Shown one piece after another: positions 34,290 to 46,429 of a stretch of DNA of 64,000 nt (its first letter is position 1; each line of letters begins with the position of its first letter). The translations under genes and the position numbers were made by a program. Under the pieces are notes generated by a model, which was not told the DNA's origin, did no database searches, and worked only from the letters and a program-made list of their open reading frames with translations. Source of the DNA: Seminavis robusta (Eukaryota; Bacillariophyta; Bacillariophyceae; Naviculales; Naviculaceae); assembly GCA_903772945.1 (NCBI GenBank), contig CAICTM010000222.1, forward strand, positions 25,406 to 89,405, written 5' to 3'.

Positions 34290-35981
34290 TCAGTATGCCT
34301 GTGTGCTTTGCTTCCCCAGCGCTCTCTTAACTTGTTCGGGGTCCATCTCTTGCAGATGCATCATGAATTCTTCCATTTCTGCCAACTCGTCCATCACGGC
34401 GTCTTCTTGTGCGGTTAGCAAGGGGTTACTGTTGTGGTTGTTGCTATTAGTGCCAACAGGTGCACTGCTGATGCGAGTAGTCCTTCCAGGTCGAGGAGGG
34501 CTCAGTTCGGTATTCCGACGATCCTTTTTGGATCTGCCTCTCTGCTGGGGAGCACTGTGATTGCTGTCTTCGAGATTATCATCATCCTCATCTCCTTCCA
34601 ATAAATCGATGTGCTTCAAGTGATCCTTGGTATCTTTCAAATCGGCCGTGCGAATGAGTTCGCCCTGGGAAAAGATATTGGTAATTCTTCGTGGTGCCTT
34701 TCCAATTCCCTTGAGGGTCCCCTTGACGGACTTGCGGGTCCCCTCCACGACGACATCGGTACCCTTTTTGAGCAAGGTTCCCGTACCAACGACCGTACCA
34801 ACAACGACATCGGTGGTCACTCGACCAGTCCCCACGAGGACTTTACCAGTACCCTTGACGGTACCGACAACGACATCGGTGGCGACCTTTCCAGTGCCCA
34901 CGACGACATCGACACCCAATTTACCCGTGCCCACCACCACATCGGTGGCAAATTTGCCCGTGCCCAAGACGACATCCCCGGCAACCTTTCCGGTACCCAT
35001 GACAATTTTACCGGTACCGGTAACGACGGCCATGCTGGCCTTTCCGACGGCTTGTCCACTGGTCTGCAACGCACCACCAATGGCATCAATTCCCACGAGC
35101 TTGAGGGTCCGTCCAGTGACTTCGGCCGTCCCCGTCATGAAATCAGCGAGATTGACATTGAGATTGGAAAAGTCCCATTTTCCAAATTCCTTGACGGATT
35201 CGACTCGTTGGCGTTTGGAATTTTGACACTGCAGTGTCATGTCGGCAATTTCTTCTACCGTGTGGCCGGCACCAAGTAATCTGATGTTTGTAAACGTATG
35301 ATTGGATCGGTTGGTAGGTGGGTAGGTAAGAATAGCCCACAAATAGATAGGGATGCCAAGAATACCAGAGAAGGCAAATTGGCCACACAGGTTGCAGATG
35401 ATAATGACATGATGGGAGGATTTGTGTGATTTGTTGGGTAGTTCAAAAGGGTTTCATTGATAGGATCATCAATAAATCATGGATAAGGTGGGTACAGCAG
35501 GCAACAGAGATTGAAAGGAAGAAGCAAGCATAAGGTGAGTCCATGCCAATGGTCAGATGGAATCGGGTAAGGAGGGTATAAGCCAAGCCTGCTAAGGAGG
35601 TAGACAGCAGTCCTTCCTTAGCTAGCTAGCTAGTAGACCTGCCGTGACTGCGTCTGTCCGTCCCTCCCTCCTTCCTTACGTAGAGCTTGGTAGTGCTGGT
35701 ACGTACATTTTGGCTCGTTTGCGGGCCGACAAGACAATTTTTTTGCGGTGGCGCCGTACAGGCTCTCTGCATTGCTCAAAGATGTCAACGTCAATGACAT
35801 CTTCATTGTGGTAATCCCAAGTGATTTGCAGTGGCGCGCCCTTGGATACAGCCGGATTGTCGCCCAGTACAATCGCGTACTCTCGGATATGAACATCGTC
35901 AAAGCACACTTTCTTCCAAATCGCTATATTGGCCGAAGACGCATTTGGGTCTTTCAGGATGGATCGAGTAAACATGCTCAT
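34290..35981 (-). CDS. Diatom GDNPAV-domain protein with 11-residue repeats, copy 2
   Basis: Two exons: 35981-35707 and 35280-34290, joined across a 426-bp GT-AG intron (35281-35706; donor AT|GTACGT, acceptor ACATCAG|A). The product is 421 residues. The start is the ATG at 35981, with a second Met two codons on; the frame is open further upstream but looks non-coding. The domain reads VHIREYAIVLGDNPAVSKGA, EDVIDVDIFEQCREP, LSARKRAK, then GAGHTVEEIADMTLQC. The intron splits the same codon position as in copy 1, which proves common origin. Residues 177-271 are 11-mers of the type VVGTGKLGVDV. The C-terminus is basic, then acidic and Met-rich (MDELAEMEEFMMHLQEMDP), also echoed in copy 1 (FSELAQMEQFLNYVQ). 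Function unknown; lipid-surface binding is a guess from repeat periodicity. Confidence 0.85.
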
Positions 35982-37079
35982 GGTGTTCTTATACTTGTAT
36001 GGTATTAGACTAGTAGCAAGTGTTATGAAGAATAAAGAATACTGTTGTGCTCTTGACTTGACTATACTTGACTGCTGATGGATGGATGGATCAATGACTG
36101 ACTTGACTGACTGCACTATCGACTAACAACTAACTGTGAAGGGAAGCCTGAGAAGCGAAGCAAAGAAATGAGGAAGCTGGAAAGCTGAGGAGTCTTTTTT
36201 GCTACCACCGCTGCTGGCTATGGGAGCGGACAGACTGACCATCGTACGGTTGCCAACGCTAGCTAGTGCGCCGCCGGTTAAGCATACATACTTGGACACT
36301 TGGAAGGCCTTTTGCTCCGCCGGTCCAGATAGGGTACAGGGCATAAGCAGCGGATGTAAAAAGTTCGTCGACCCACGAGTAAATGACTACCCAATTATTT
36401 AACAAAGTCCTGGAAGCTAATTCTGAAATACACCTTTCCAATCTGAAGAATGCAGTCGAATACCCCATCATCGACTTGCAAAGAGAAAGCGAAATAGGAG
36501 CTTCACCTTTTCTTAACGGAAATAAATGGTCAAATAATAATCATGGACAAACGGACAAATAAATTTGTCGAGAAGTACTAATTGCCCTCAAGCTGATTCG
36601 ATTCAGCTTCCGCCAACATCAGTTCTGATGACTGTCAGACTGCTTTTTGCACTCGATGTCGATATAATACAGCTTTGTTGTCTTTCCGCAAGCAAACTGG
36701 CGACGTGGCCAATGTACCATGGCCATGCTTATGCAGTGGCGCAGCTAAAGAATTAAGGGTTTAGCTAATAAAAGAGTGACCTACCGTGTGGAACCCGCAA
36801 TGCCGCAATAACCAAAGCAACAACAACAAATAGTCTAAATATGAAAAGCGACATGTTCGAACAGATCAATCCATCGATGCAAGACTCTCTAGCAAGCTAG
36901 AGAGCTCTCAATCGAGTAAGCTCCGAACTCTGACGTCCACCCACCCCGATGGAATCGAATCATTCCTATCGCAACTCACATTCTTGCTCTTTAGCTATAA
37001 AGCAACTCCACCCATATCGTCCATTTTGAACTTAGATGTATCAGCCCACACTCATTGCGCTTTAGCTCGATCAAGCAAC
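35982..37079. other. Divergent promoter region
   Basis: No gene seen. GCTATAAAG at about 36994-37002 lies about 80 bases before the ATG at 37080 and is a good TATA-box candidate for LRR gene A. Confidence 0.45.
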
Positions 37080-39747
37080 ATGTCTACTCCTCATGTTAAA
37101 AGCAGAACTGATGATCTCGGTGGTGCGCTCCCGGTACCTTCCAGCCCTGAGCAGCAATACCAACCACCACCCAGTGTGATCAATGTCCCAAGACCCGAAG
37201 ACATGAGCTGTGCTTCTTCCGTCACGACTCACTTTCACGATGCTGAGCTGTTTGTCCCTCACATGTATCCATCAGTACAGAGTCTACACGATACCCGTGA
37301 CATAGACGATCCCACCTTTCAGCCGGTCACACAGCAGCCAAGAGGACCGACAACGACAGCTTCTGTTTTGCCGCCACTTCAGGAGGAATCGGTGCAAGAC
37401 CCTGCCGACAGCAAGAGTATCACTGCCAGCCACCAACAAATCGATGAACATCGAATCCTCAAGGAACAAGAGAAAGTTACCATACAAGATCTCTCCCCTG
37501 AGACTCCATCCATGGCTACCTTGGAATCAAGAATCAACCAGAAGACCCAAGTATACTCAATTCGGCAAATCTCCACTGAAAATGAGGGAGAGACCAACAA
37601 TGAAATGGGTCACGTGATCCAGAAAGAGCAAAAAGAAGATGAGGTGGCCAGAAAGATTGCTGATCAGTCTGCTCCATTTGCCCTTGCTGACAGGTACAAG
37701 CTCCGACGACGGAGCAACCCAGCCATTTCAGAAATGGTTGCAACCACAAGCACCTCCTCACCAGTACCAAATTGGATTCAGGATATGTCAAAGCCTGAGG
37801 AAATGCCATCCGTCCCAGCTACAAGAAGAGCTGTGGACCTCCAGAGTATACCAGGAGCACATGCTGTTGGAACATCCCAAACCAGCCAGCAAACCAGTCA
37901 GCCAAGCCATAGTGGCACTATGAACTCTTATGCTGATGATGACGAGGAAGCCACAGCCGATATCCAATCACATCCAACCGAGTCGTTGGCAGAGGCAAGA
38001 CCTGTTGCTGAGGATGACTTGCCCGTTGCTACTGCCGATAATGGGAACCAAATCAGTAAGAAGAGAATGAATTTGCGGTTTCATCTCTTGGGAAGCATAT
38101 GTGTCCTTGTGGTTGTTGCGGGTATTCTTCTTGGGGCTGTCTGTGGTACTGGGCACTGCAGTCAGAAGGTCTATGTGGATGGCAGCAGTACCATAGCACC
38201 AACTACAGCAAGAGATGCTGTTGAGGCACCCACGATTAGAGTTACCTTAACTCTCATCTTGGGCAGGGACTATTTCGAACATGTGGAAGAATCTGGAGAT
38301 GATATGGATGTTGACCTTGTTGAATTCTTGCTGGAAACTAGGCTGAAGGCCTTTGATTGGATTGTCAATCTGGACCCAATGCAGTTGGAGTATGATTCTC
38401 CCAATTTGGTGCAACGGTTTCTGCTGGTGCTCTTCTCTTATCAGACCACACGGAACAAGCCATGGAAAGAGTGCAATCCACCAGCAATTCCCCACGGGAG
38501 TGCAACTGCCAATTTTTGCTACAGGCCAGATTATGTATCCGGTGAAGCTACATCGCATGTATGGGGTGATCAGTGGCTCTCTGCCAGTCACGAATGCAAG
38601 TGGGCAGGAATTATCTGTGAAACTGTGCAAGCAGAGGAGAGGACAGTGGTTGAGCTGCGTCTTTGTAAGTGACTCCAAAAGGTTTTCAAAAATATGTGAT
38701 TTGCCTAATTCTGACGCTGTGGATTTCTTCATTCTTCAGATTGGAATGATCTTAATGGCCCTCTTCCCTGGGAGATCACGAGATTGCCACTGCTAAGATT
38801 TCTACGGCTCAACGACAACATGCTGACTGGAGCACTGCCAACAGGACTCTTTTCCAAAAAGGCAGGTGTTGCCCTGGAATCTCTTGCTTTGTACTCGAAT
38901 CAATTTTCAGGCACTATTCCTGCAGAATGGGTTGCAAACCTTCTTGAAGGAAGTGGAAAACTTGCCAATATTCATCTGAATCGAAACACATTGACCGGGA
39001 AAATTCCATCAGAGTTGGGTCTACTTGCTATCAAATCTCTTTCACTTGCAAACAACAAACTTACAGGTTCTATTCCACAAGAAATATTCAACCAAACTTC
39101 ACTTGAATCCCTTTTCTTGAGCAAAAATGACGTAAGTAACTGCTGAACACTCACACCCATGCATGGCCAAAGCTTACCTTCTATTTGTTCTCTCTGCTGA
39201 TTTAAAGCTCACTGGGACATTGCCAAGCGAAGTTGGACTGCTCACTGATATGAAATACCTGAACTTGAATTACACGCAGATTTCTGGTTCCTTGCCCTCA
39301 GAGATTGGCCTGTTAAACCAGCTTCAGGAACTCTTTCTCTCTAACACTAACATGCAAGGGACAATTCCTGAGGAACTCTACATGGGACTTGACAATCTCT
39401 TGTTCTTTGGCTTGGATGGTTGCAACTTTACTGGGACCATCAGCTCGTCAGTTGGTCTTTTTCAGACAAAGCTCCGACACTTGTACCTAGCCAATAACAA
39501 CTTCCATGGCACCCTCCCCAATGAGATTGATGCATTGACACTTCTAAGGGAAATTCTGGTGAATGGGAATGATCTATCTGGGACAGTTCCCGTCTCTTTC
39601 TGCCAGAACCGTTATGCTGGGGGGAAAGCTTCGAAGGTTGTGGCCGACTGTTTGCCTAACCCGGAAACAGGAGTCCCTGCCATCCAGTGTCCTTCTGACT
39701 GCTGCACGAGTTGTTGTGATGAGACAGGACTTTGCCTTGCCAATTGA
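37080..39747 (+). CDS. LRR type-II membrane protein A (three exons)
   Basis: Exons 37080-38664, 38740-39131 and 39208-39747, with introns of 75 and 76 bp (GTAAGT donors). The product is 838 residues. The ATG at 37080 matches the start context of gene B (GCAACATGTCT); an upstream TTG start is rejected. The cytosolic part (1-333) has RPEDMSCASSVTT (39-51), DAELFVPHMYPS, PGAHAVGT (258-265) and LAEARPVAEDDLPVATA (303-319). The membrane helix is at about 334-356, then CGTGHC. The ectodomain has a helical module (DYFEHVEESG, FDWIVNLDP, RFLLVLFSYQTT), a Trp/Cys cap (WLSASHECKWAGIIC), and about ten LRRs of the L-x-G-T-I/L-P-x-E-x-G type. It ends in a Cys-rich tail, CPSDCCTSCCDETGLCLAN. Plant-type LRRs usually bind ligands; no kinase is present. 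A surface receptor or adhesion role is inference. Confidence 0.88.
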
Positions 39748-40947
39748 TGTCTATGCCCTTGCCAAACAAGCAACAATTCTGGCAACACTGCATCCATTAT
39801 ACCACCCTGAGCGTGAAGCTTTAGTGAACCGGACATCGATCGAGTATTTCGCCCAGCGAGATCAAGGCATGCACAGTCAAAGACTGGGCTGGTTTCCTGC
39901 GTGTTATTACGTGGTAGTATTGGCCTCGCTAGCTATATACGTAGATAGAGAAAGCAATTTCTTCGTATATAGAGCTACTACCGATAGCCAGATTTTAGTA
40001 AAGTACTAGCTAGTGTACAATCGTTGCTCGTTGAATGGCAGCTTGCCGGCCAGCTATAGTGACGCTAGCTATGGCGAGCTCTCCAGTATTTGAGTGGGGA
40101 TGGTGAGTGAATGATTGCTTATTGCATGGAACGATTCGATTCGATTCGATTCAATTCAATAAAAGCAGGCTTAGCTGAATAATAAATACTAGCCATTGGT
40201 TGCTCCTGTAGCAAATAATACCGGTATGCATCCATGACTTCCAACTTCTCGGCTAGAGCGGCGAGTGCACTAAAGGTGAGAGGGGATTCAATCATGCATC
40301 ATTATCGGATCGAATTGGTTTGAGCACGAAAGCCCTGAGGTCTTTTCGATCGCTCTCGCGACGATCGCCCACTCCCTGCTCCGATGGGTCTTGGTATACT
40401 TGACGTTTGCTTCGTGTCCGGCTGACCTTTTCCTTGATCCAATCCAACGGTGATAATCTTGCAACAAGTGCGGGGGACAAACTTACTTTCGAGGTCGAAG
40501 CTCCTTGCTTGATAGTGGAAGCAACCCATGATGGAGCCGCGACACCGAAGCAACTTGGTTTCTAAAACTACATATAAGGTCTTCTCGAGTAATTCTCTCA
40601 CTTCCGGGTATGGCTAGAGCCTCTAATTCCTTAAAAAGAGATGGTTCAGTGTTCAGTGAGGTTTCAACGAAAGACAATGGAGTCACTGTTTATGCAAGAG
40701 ATGCGGTTCGCTGATGCTTAAGAATTTTTTTGAACTTTGAAGGTGGGGAATTTCTACATTCGACCAAATTCTGCAGGAATGACAGGAAGTGCGTAGCAAG
40801 AAAAACCATGCAAGACCAGCAATTCGACAGCCTCGTGCACTTCCTCGGCATAAAGTGGCGTACCTCATCTGTTTTAAAAGACACAAAACAAGGGATCGCA
40901 TCAACGCGTGTAACAAGTCCGCATTGCTCTATATTAGCTAGAGCAAC
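39748..40947. other. Spacer between LRR genes A and B
   Basis: No gene supported. An (ATTCG)n tract lies near 40135-40160. CTATATTAG at 40929-40937 lies close to the start codon of gene B. Confidence 0.45.
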
Positions 40948-43746
40948 ATGTCTCCTCCTCAAGTTACTGGTGATGGTTGCTGTGGCGCTCCGACCTCAAG
41001 TACCGATACTGGCCAGCAACAACAGCAGCAACAGCAGCAACAGCCACACAACCTGGAGGATGAGTCCGTAGTAGAGCCGCCCAGTTCGATTAATATCCCC
41101 AGTCCCGAAGACATGAGCTGTGCTTCTTCTGTCACGACACGGCACTTCTATGATGCTGAGCTATTTGTCCCACACATGTATCCATCAGCTCAGAATCTAC
41201 GTAACTCTGATGATGTAGAGAACCCTACCTTTGAGCCAGTTACACGGCAGACAAAGCCAACAACGACACCTTCCGCTTTACCACCCCTTCCAGAAGAATC
41301 GTCGCAAGACCCCACTGACAGCAAGAACATCACTGCATGCCATCAAACAATCGATAAAATTAGAATCCTCAAGGAAAGCGAAAAAGCTACCATGAAAGAG
41401 GATTCGACAGATGTCCCATCCATGGCAAGATTGGAATCCAAAATCAACCAAAAAAACAAAATATACGCAGTTCCACAAACTTCAGTTGAAACAAATGGCA
41501 ACGCTGATGCTGGAAAGGGCACAGCCGTCCTAAAGGAACCGGAACACTTGCAGGACGTGTTTGCCAAAAGATTTGCTTATGAGAATGGCGCTGTTGGTCA
41601 CCATGACCCCAATGCAGTACGATGTGCTGACATAAGAGATGATCGGGCCATTTCAGAAAAGGTTCCCAGTGCCAATGAGGGTGCAGCGTCCTCACTACTA
41701 CAAAATTGGCTTCAAGAAAAGCCACTGCCCGTGGATATGCCATCCCTCTCAAGAAACACTGGTGCTGACATGCAAGAAAGTGTGCCAGGAGCCCATGCTG
41801 TCCAGACAATCCCACTCACCCAACAACCAAATCGAGATTATCAAATCTCAGGGCAAGATGCTACTCAGGCAACAGCAAATCTGCTGCAACAGCCAAACAT
41901 GGATTCTGCCTTTGCCGACGAAGGAATCACACAACCACCTCCACAAGACGAGTCGCTGGCACAGGCAAGACCGGTTGCTGATACTGAGGATGACCTACCC
42001 ATTGCCACAGCTGAGGATGGCAATAGGAAGGGCCGGCAGCAAAGCAACTGGCCTTTCTATTTCATGGGAGGTATATGCATCCTTGTGGTTGCTGTTGCCA
42101 CTATTTTGGGGGCCGTCTGTGGCACAGGACACTGCAGCCGGAAGGTCTATGTGGACGGCAGTAGTACCATGGCGCCCACTACAACCAGAGATGCGGTTGA
42201 AGCACCCAAGATTGAAATTGCCTTGACAATCATCTTGGGTAAGGACTACTTTGAACATGTCGAAGAATCTGGAAAAGGGAACGACAGTGAACTCAAAGAG
42301 TTCTTGATGGAAACCAGGCTAAAGGCATTTGATTGGATTGTCAATCAGGACCCCATGCACTTGGACTATAATGCTCCTAATTTGGTTCAGCGGTTTCTTC
42401 TGGTGCTCTTTTACTATCAGACCACAAGGCACAAGCCATGGAGAGAGTGCAATCCACCGGCAGGTCCCCAAATGAGTGCAAATTCTGGTTTCTGCTACGA
42501 GCCATTCTTTTTCACTGGCGAAGCAACATCAACCATCTGGGGTGATCAGTGGCTCTCTGCCAGTCATGAATGCCAGTGGGCTGGAATTACATGTCAAAAA
42601 ATGCAACCTGCTAAAATGCAAGTGACCGAGCTAAGACTGTGTAAGTCAGTTTGGCCCGACATCTAAATTGCTATGTCCTTTCTGTGCTAACTCTCCAACT
42701 TGGTGTTTTTCCTTCAGCATGGAATCAGCTCAATGGTCCTCTTCCTTGGGAAATTGCACATTTGTCAAGGCTGACAAATCTGCAGTTAGGAGACAACATG
42801 CTGACTGGAGCTTTGCCAGGGAGTTTGCTGTCAGATTCATTAGAGTTGTTGGAAAGTCTTTCATTGAGTCACAATCAAATCTCAGGGCCCATCCCTTTGG
42901 CATGGATTGAAAGTATCCACGAGGGAATTACAAAACTTACCAGTCTCTGGATCGCCTCAAACAGACTGACTGGGACAATTCCATCCGAAATAGGGTTGCT
43001 GCCTTTGAAAGAGCTTCGGCTTCATGACAATGCACTGACAGGAGACATTCCAAAAGAAGTATTCAAACAATCTTCATTATGGAGGCTCAATTTGGGTACA
43101 AATGATGTAAGTGAGTGCTCTAGGTGGCTGTTGGCACAACCACCTATGCATCCATGCACCAAAGCTTACCTTCGTTCTGGTGCTCCATGTTAATTACAAG
43201 CTTGCTGGAACGCTGCCAAGCGAAGTTGGTCTGCTCACTAATTTGGAATACCTAGAAGTCAATTCCACAAGGATTTCAGGTCCTATACCCTCAGAGATTG
43301 GCCTAGCTACATTGCTCAATGAGATTACTTTATCAAACACAAATTTGCAAGGGACAATCCCCGAAGAAATCTACAGTCAACTTGAGAATCTCAAGTTTTT
43401 GGCGTTGAACAATTGCAACTTCTCTGGCACAATCAGTTCATCAGTTGTTCTTTTGACATATCTTGAGTGGCTACACCTAGCCAACAACAGGTTCCATGGC
43501 ACGATCCCAAATGAGATTGAGGCACTGACAGGGCTAAGGCAGCTACTCGTGAATAGGAATGAGCTGACTGGGACTGTTCCGGTATCTGTGTGCCAAAATC
43601 TTGCATATACTGACAATTGGAGATATCTTGATAAGTTGGCGGCCGACTGTTTGCCTAACCCGGAAACAGGAGTCCCTGTCATCCAGTGTCCTTCTGACTG
43701 CTGCACGAGTTGTTGCGATGAGACAGGACTTTGCCTTGCCAATTGA
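40948..43746 (+). CDS. LRR type-II membrane protein B (three exons)
   Basis: Exons 40948-42640, 42718-43106 and 43201-43746, with introns of 77 and 94 bp at the same positions and phases as gene A. The product is 875 residues. The cytosolic part has a poly-Q run (23-32), SPEDMSCASSVTT (52-64), DAELFVPHMYPS, PGAHAVQT (280-287) and LAQARPVADTEDDLPIATAE (337-356). The membrane helix is at about 370-391. The ectodomain follows gene A: the DYFEHVEESG and FDWIVNQDP module, the WLSASHECQWAGITC cap, about ten LRRs, and the same tail, CPSDCCTSCCDETGLCLAN. The cytosolic linker has diverged while the motifs are held. The last 100 or so coding bases are nearly identical to gene A at the DNA level, far more than the rest, which suggests gene conversion. 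Confidence 0.88.
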
Positions 43747-44012
43747 TGTCTGCAGGCCCTTGCCGGTATATCTTGTGCCTGTAAGTATCCAGTGTCATTC
43801 CATAACGCAACTGCATTAAATGCATTTATTATCTGCAGCGCAACCGTCTGCTGGGGCCTTTGCTAGCTAGAGCAGGTTATTAGATAGCTAAGCCTAGCTA
43901 GTACATTTCGCTAGCTGTGATATGGTATGAAAAGCTGCCCTTCCGATCAACTGTGGGGTTGACCATCAATCTCTACCGCGGCGGTACAATGGTATCTCGC
44001 TATCTCGACGCC
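43747..44012. other. 3' flank of LRR gene B
   Basis: Untranslated tail and spacer, with CTAGCTAG palindromes near 43862-43916. The first 70 bases are similar to 44530-44610, see findings. Confidence 0.4.
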
Positions 44013-44284
44013 TGTCTCTCCCAACGCCGCCACTTTACTCGGTCTCTGCTGATGGTCTCCTTGGGGCCGAAGCTGACGCACTCGCCAAACGTATTTCCGC
44101 TTTGCTCGCTGCAAAGTGGGAACGCCCTTACTCAGTTGTGCGTGGCTACGTTAATGCTCGGCTAAGCCTTGCTATTCTTCGGGCCCGCCACCTCTGCATG
44201 CGTGGCTCTCATGTCCCTGCTGGCACAATGAGCTACCACCGTTCTCTCTGGGATGCCAGTGGTGCACTTGCACTCTTCCGCTAA
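44013..44284 (+). pseudogene. C-terminal fragment of a retroelement-like ORF
   Basis: A frame ending at 44284 reads YSVSADGLLGAEADALAKRI, AAKWERPYSVVRGYVNAR, LAILRARHLCMRGS and FR at the stop. From memory, this pattern (DGLxGxEA, W-x-x-PYSVV-x-GYV-x-AR, LCLRGSR) ends a multicopy retroelement-associated protein in diatoms. No upstream domain is present, so it is a dead fragment. It lies between LRR gene B and a duplicated piece of that gene's 3' flank. Confidence 0.5.
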
Positions 44285-45788
44285 TCTTGCCCCCTCTTAC
44301 TCCCTCTCAACTTCCCCTCTACTTCCTCCTTTTGCTCAATGCCCCCCTTTTGCCCTACTCCCATCCTCCCCGCTCTCCCAGTACTATCTGGTACCCACTA
44401 CCGATACCACCGCTCTGCCTAGCTTAGCCCACCGAAGCCGCTGCTCTGCCTAGCTTAGCCCCCCTCGCTCCTTAACGTATCTACTTAGCATTTGTCCACC
44501 TATCATATCCCTCTGGCTGCTCTCCGTATCCTCCTTGCCAATTGATGTATAGACCCTTACCAAACAGGCTTGTATCTCATGTCCTTCCATAACGTACAAT
44601 CGCTGCAACACAAAGATCTGCCAAAGCCTCGTAGTATGTGCATGTGCTCGCGACGGCGTGGCGGATGATCATCTCTATACTCTCACAGCTGCGTGTATGA
44701 TATATGCCTTTTGGATGAATAATTCAATTTTTTAATTGAATCAGTTTATGCGAAGCAAATCTGGCTTGAGCGACCGAAGACAGCTTTATGTATTAGCAGC
44801 AACACGCGACGCAGTCGAGTGTTGTCGCTAGGGCCAGCCTACAATAACGGATGACCGCTTCGTGTATTAGTGGAGCTATTAGCCGCAACACGCGACGTAG
44901 TTGAGTGTTATTGTGGACTCCTGCTATATATTACAGTGAAAGAAGGCTGGACCTCCTCCTTCCACTGAGAGGCTCTCTTTCTATCGAGGTATAACAGCGA
45001 AAATGACCTGTGGTAGCGATTTATGACTATCCAGTTACCAGATTACTAGAAATCAACCACAACCACAACAACCAAGTAGTAAAACACAACTATAGCAACC
45101 TCTCTATCAACACCTCCTTCCTTCCTCTATCATCAGCCTTTTTCGGCTTATCAGGCGTGGAAGCTACCGTTCGAAGCAACGTTCGACACTACCGCTCGAA
45201 GCTAGCGCCATTGTCGTGATCGTTCGTTCGAAGACAAGAGGAAGAGCTATCGTTCGTTCAACGCGACGACAAGAAGGACAACGTTCGAAACTACCGTCCG
45301 CTCGAAGCGACGGTCATATCCCATTGTCGTTCGCTTGTCGTGATCGAGAAGAAAGAAGAAGAAGAAGGAGCCTGTTAACCGTTCGTCCATTCGAAGCAGC
45401 GCCATTGTCGCCGATTCGAAGCTACCGATTCGGAGCTACCGTTCGAACGAGAAGAAGAGATCCTCATTGCCACCGATTGGCAGAGCCACCGATTGGCAGA
45501 GGAAGAAGAAGAGAAGAAGAGAAGACCTCCAAGCGGCATAGCAACAGAAGACCTCTCAAGAAGAAGGGGCTCTCTCAAGTGGAGCGAGAGATAGAGACTT
45601 CCAAGTGGGAAGCAGAGGTTTGGACTTGGAATATTGATCCCTCCAGTCTGGATCAATTCCTGCCTCATTGTCACCAAAGAAACCGGTTTTGCCAAGGAGA
45701 GGGGACGCCTGATCCAAGAGTTTTGGCCTAGACTGCCACAGACTGGGTGTGCAGAGCTCATTCCGTGGAATACAGCCTTACTTGTCTG
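44285..45788. other. Repeat-rich flank of the Copia element
   Basis: C/T-rich at 44285-44520 with a duplicated CTCTGCCTAGCTTAGCCC. Two imperfect copies of a segment around GCAACACGCGACG.AGT.GAGTGTT (about 44789-44826 and 44862-44912) lie 73 bases apart. From 45150 to 45560 the sequence is purine-rich with repeated CGTTCGAAGC, similar in style to the LTR interior that follows. It may be debris of another LTR element. No protein is supported. Confidence 0.45.
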
Positions 45789-46415
45789 TGTTGGGGATTC
45801 GCGATTAGGGATTCAACCCCTGTACCTCTGTACTAGAATTTCACAGTAGAAATGCAGAGCCCACCCACTTTTTCAGTAGTATCTCAATAGCAACAGTAAA
45901 TACTAGAAGAGAGCTTAGAGCAACTAACATACTACTGAAAAAGCGGTCTGCTATCGAGTCGAAGCGAAGAAGAGAAGAGGAGCCTATCGAAGCAGTCAAT
46001 CGGTAGCAGGAAGCAAGAGCGAGTATCGGCCGAACGCCGATCGCGAACGACCGTACAAAGAAGATCGACGGGACGACGCAACGATCCGAGGACGGATTGC
46101 GACGCAAGGATCGATAGAAGACCAAGCCTGTCGAAGCATCGACAGCAATCGAGAGGAGACTGCAGCCAACGACGCGAGTATCGGTCGACGGCAACAGCAA
46201 CAAGAGAAGCCCTTCAGGACTGAAGGCATCCGAGGACGGATCAAGACCGCGACGACGCAACGAGTTTCGTCGGCGGCGACAACAGAGTTTCATCGGCAGA
46301 ATCCACAAGGATTGTCGATAGAAGAGCCGACAGCATCCAGCCGGAACTGTCAGAGCCAACAACAAGCGCGAAAGCCATAGTGCCAGCGCAGGGGCCAAAG
46401 GAAAGGCACCCAACA
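45789..46415 (+). repeat. Copia LTR, inverted left copy
   Basis: 627 bases, TGTTGGG to CCCAACA, giving proper TG...CA ends. It is inverted relative to 50312-50989. The match continues six bases further (AGGAAT). Confidence 0.8.
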
Positions 46416-46429
46416 AGGAATATACCGCT

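Noticed and set aside
45216-45731. 171-codon Arg/Glu-rich plus-strand ORF
   Set aside because: Purine-rich repeat sequence (CGTTCGAAGC) gives a charged translation without any domain; more likely LTR-type debris.
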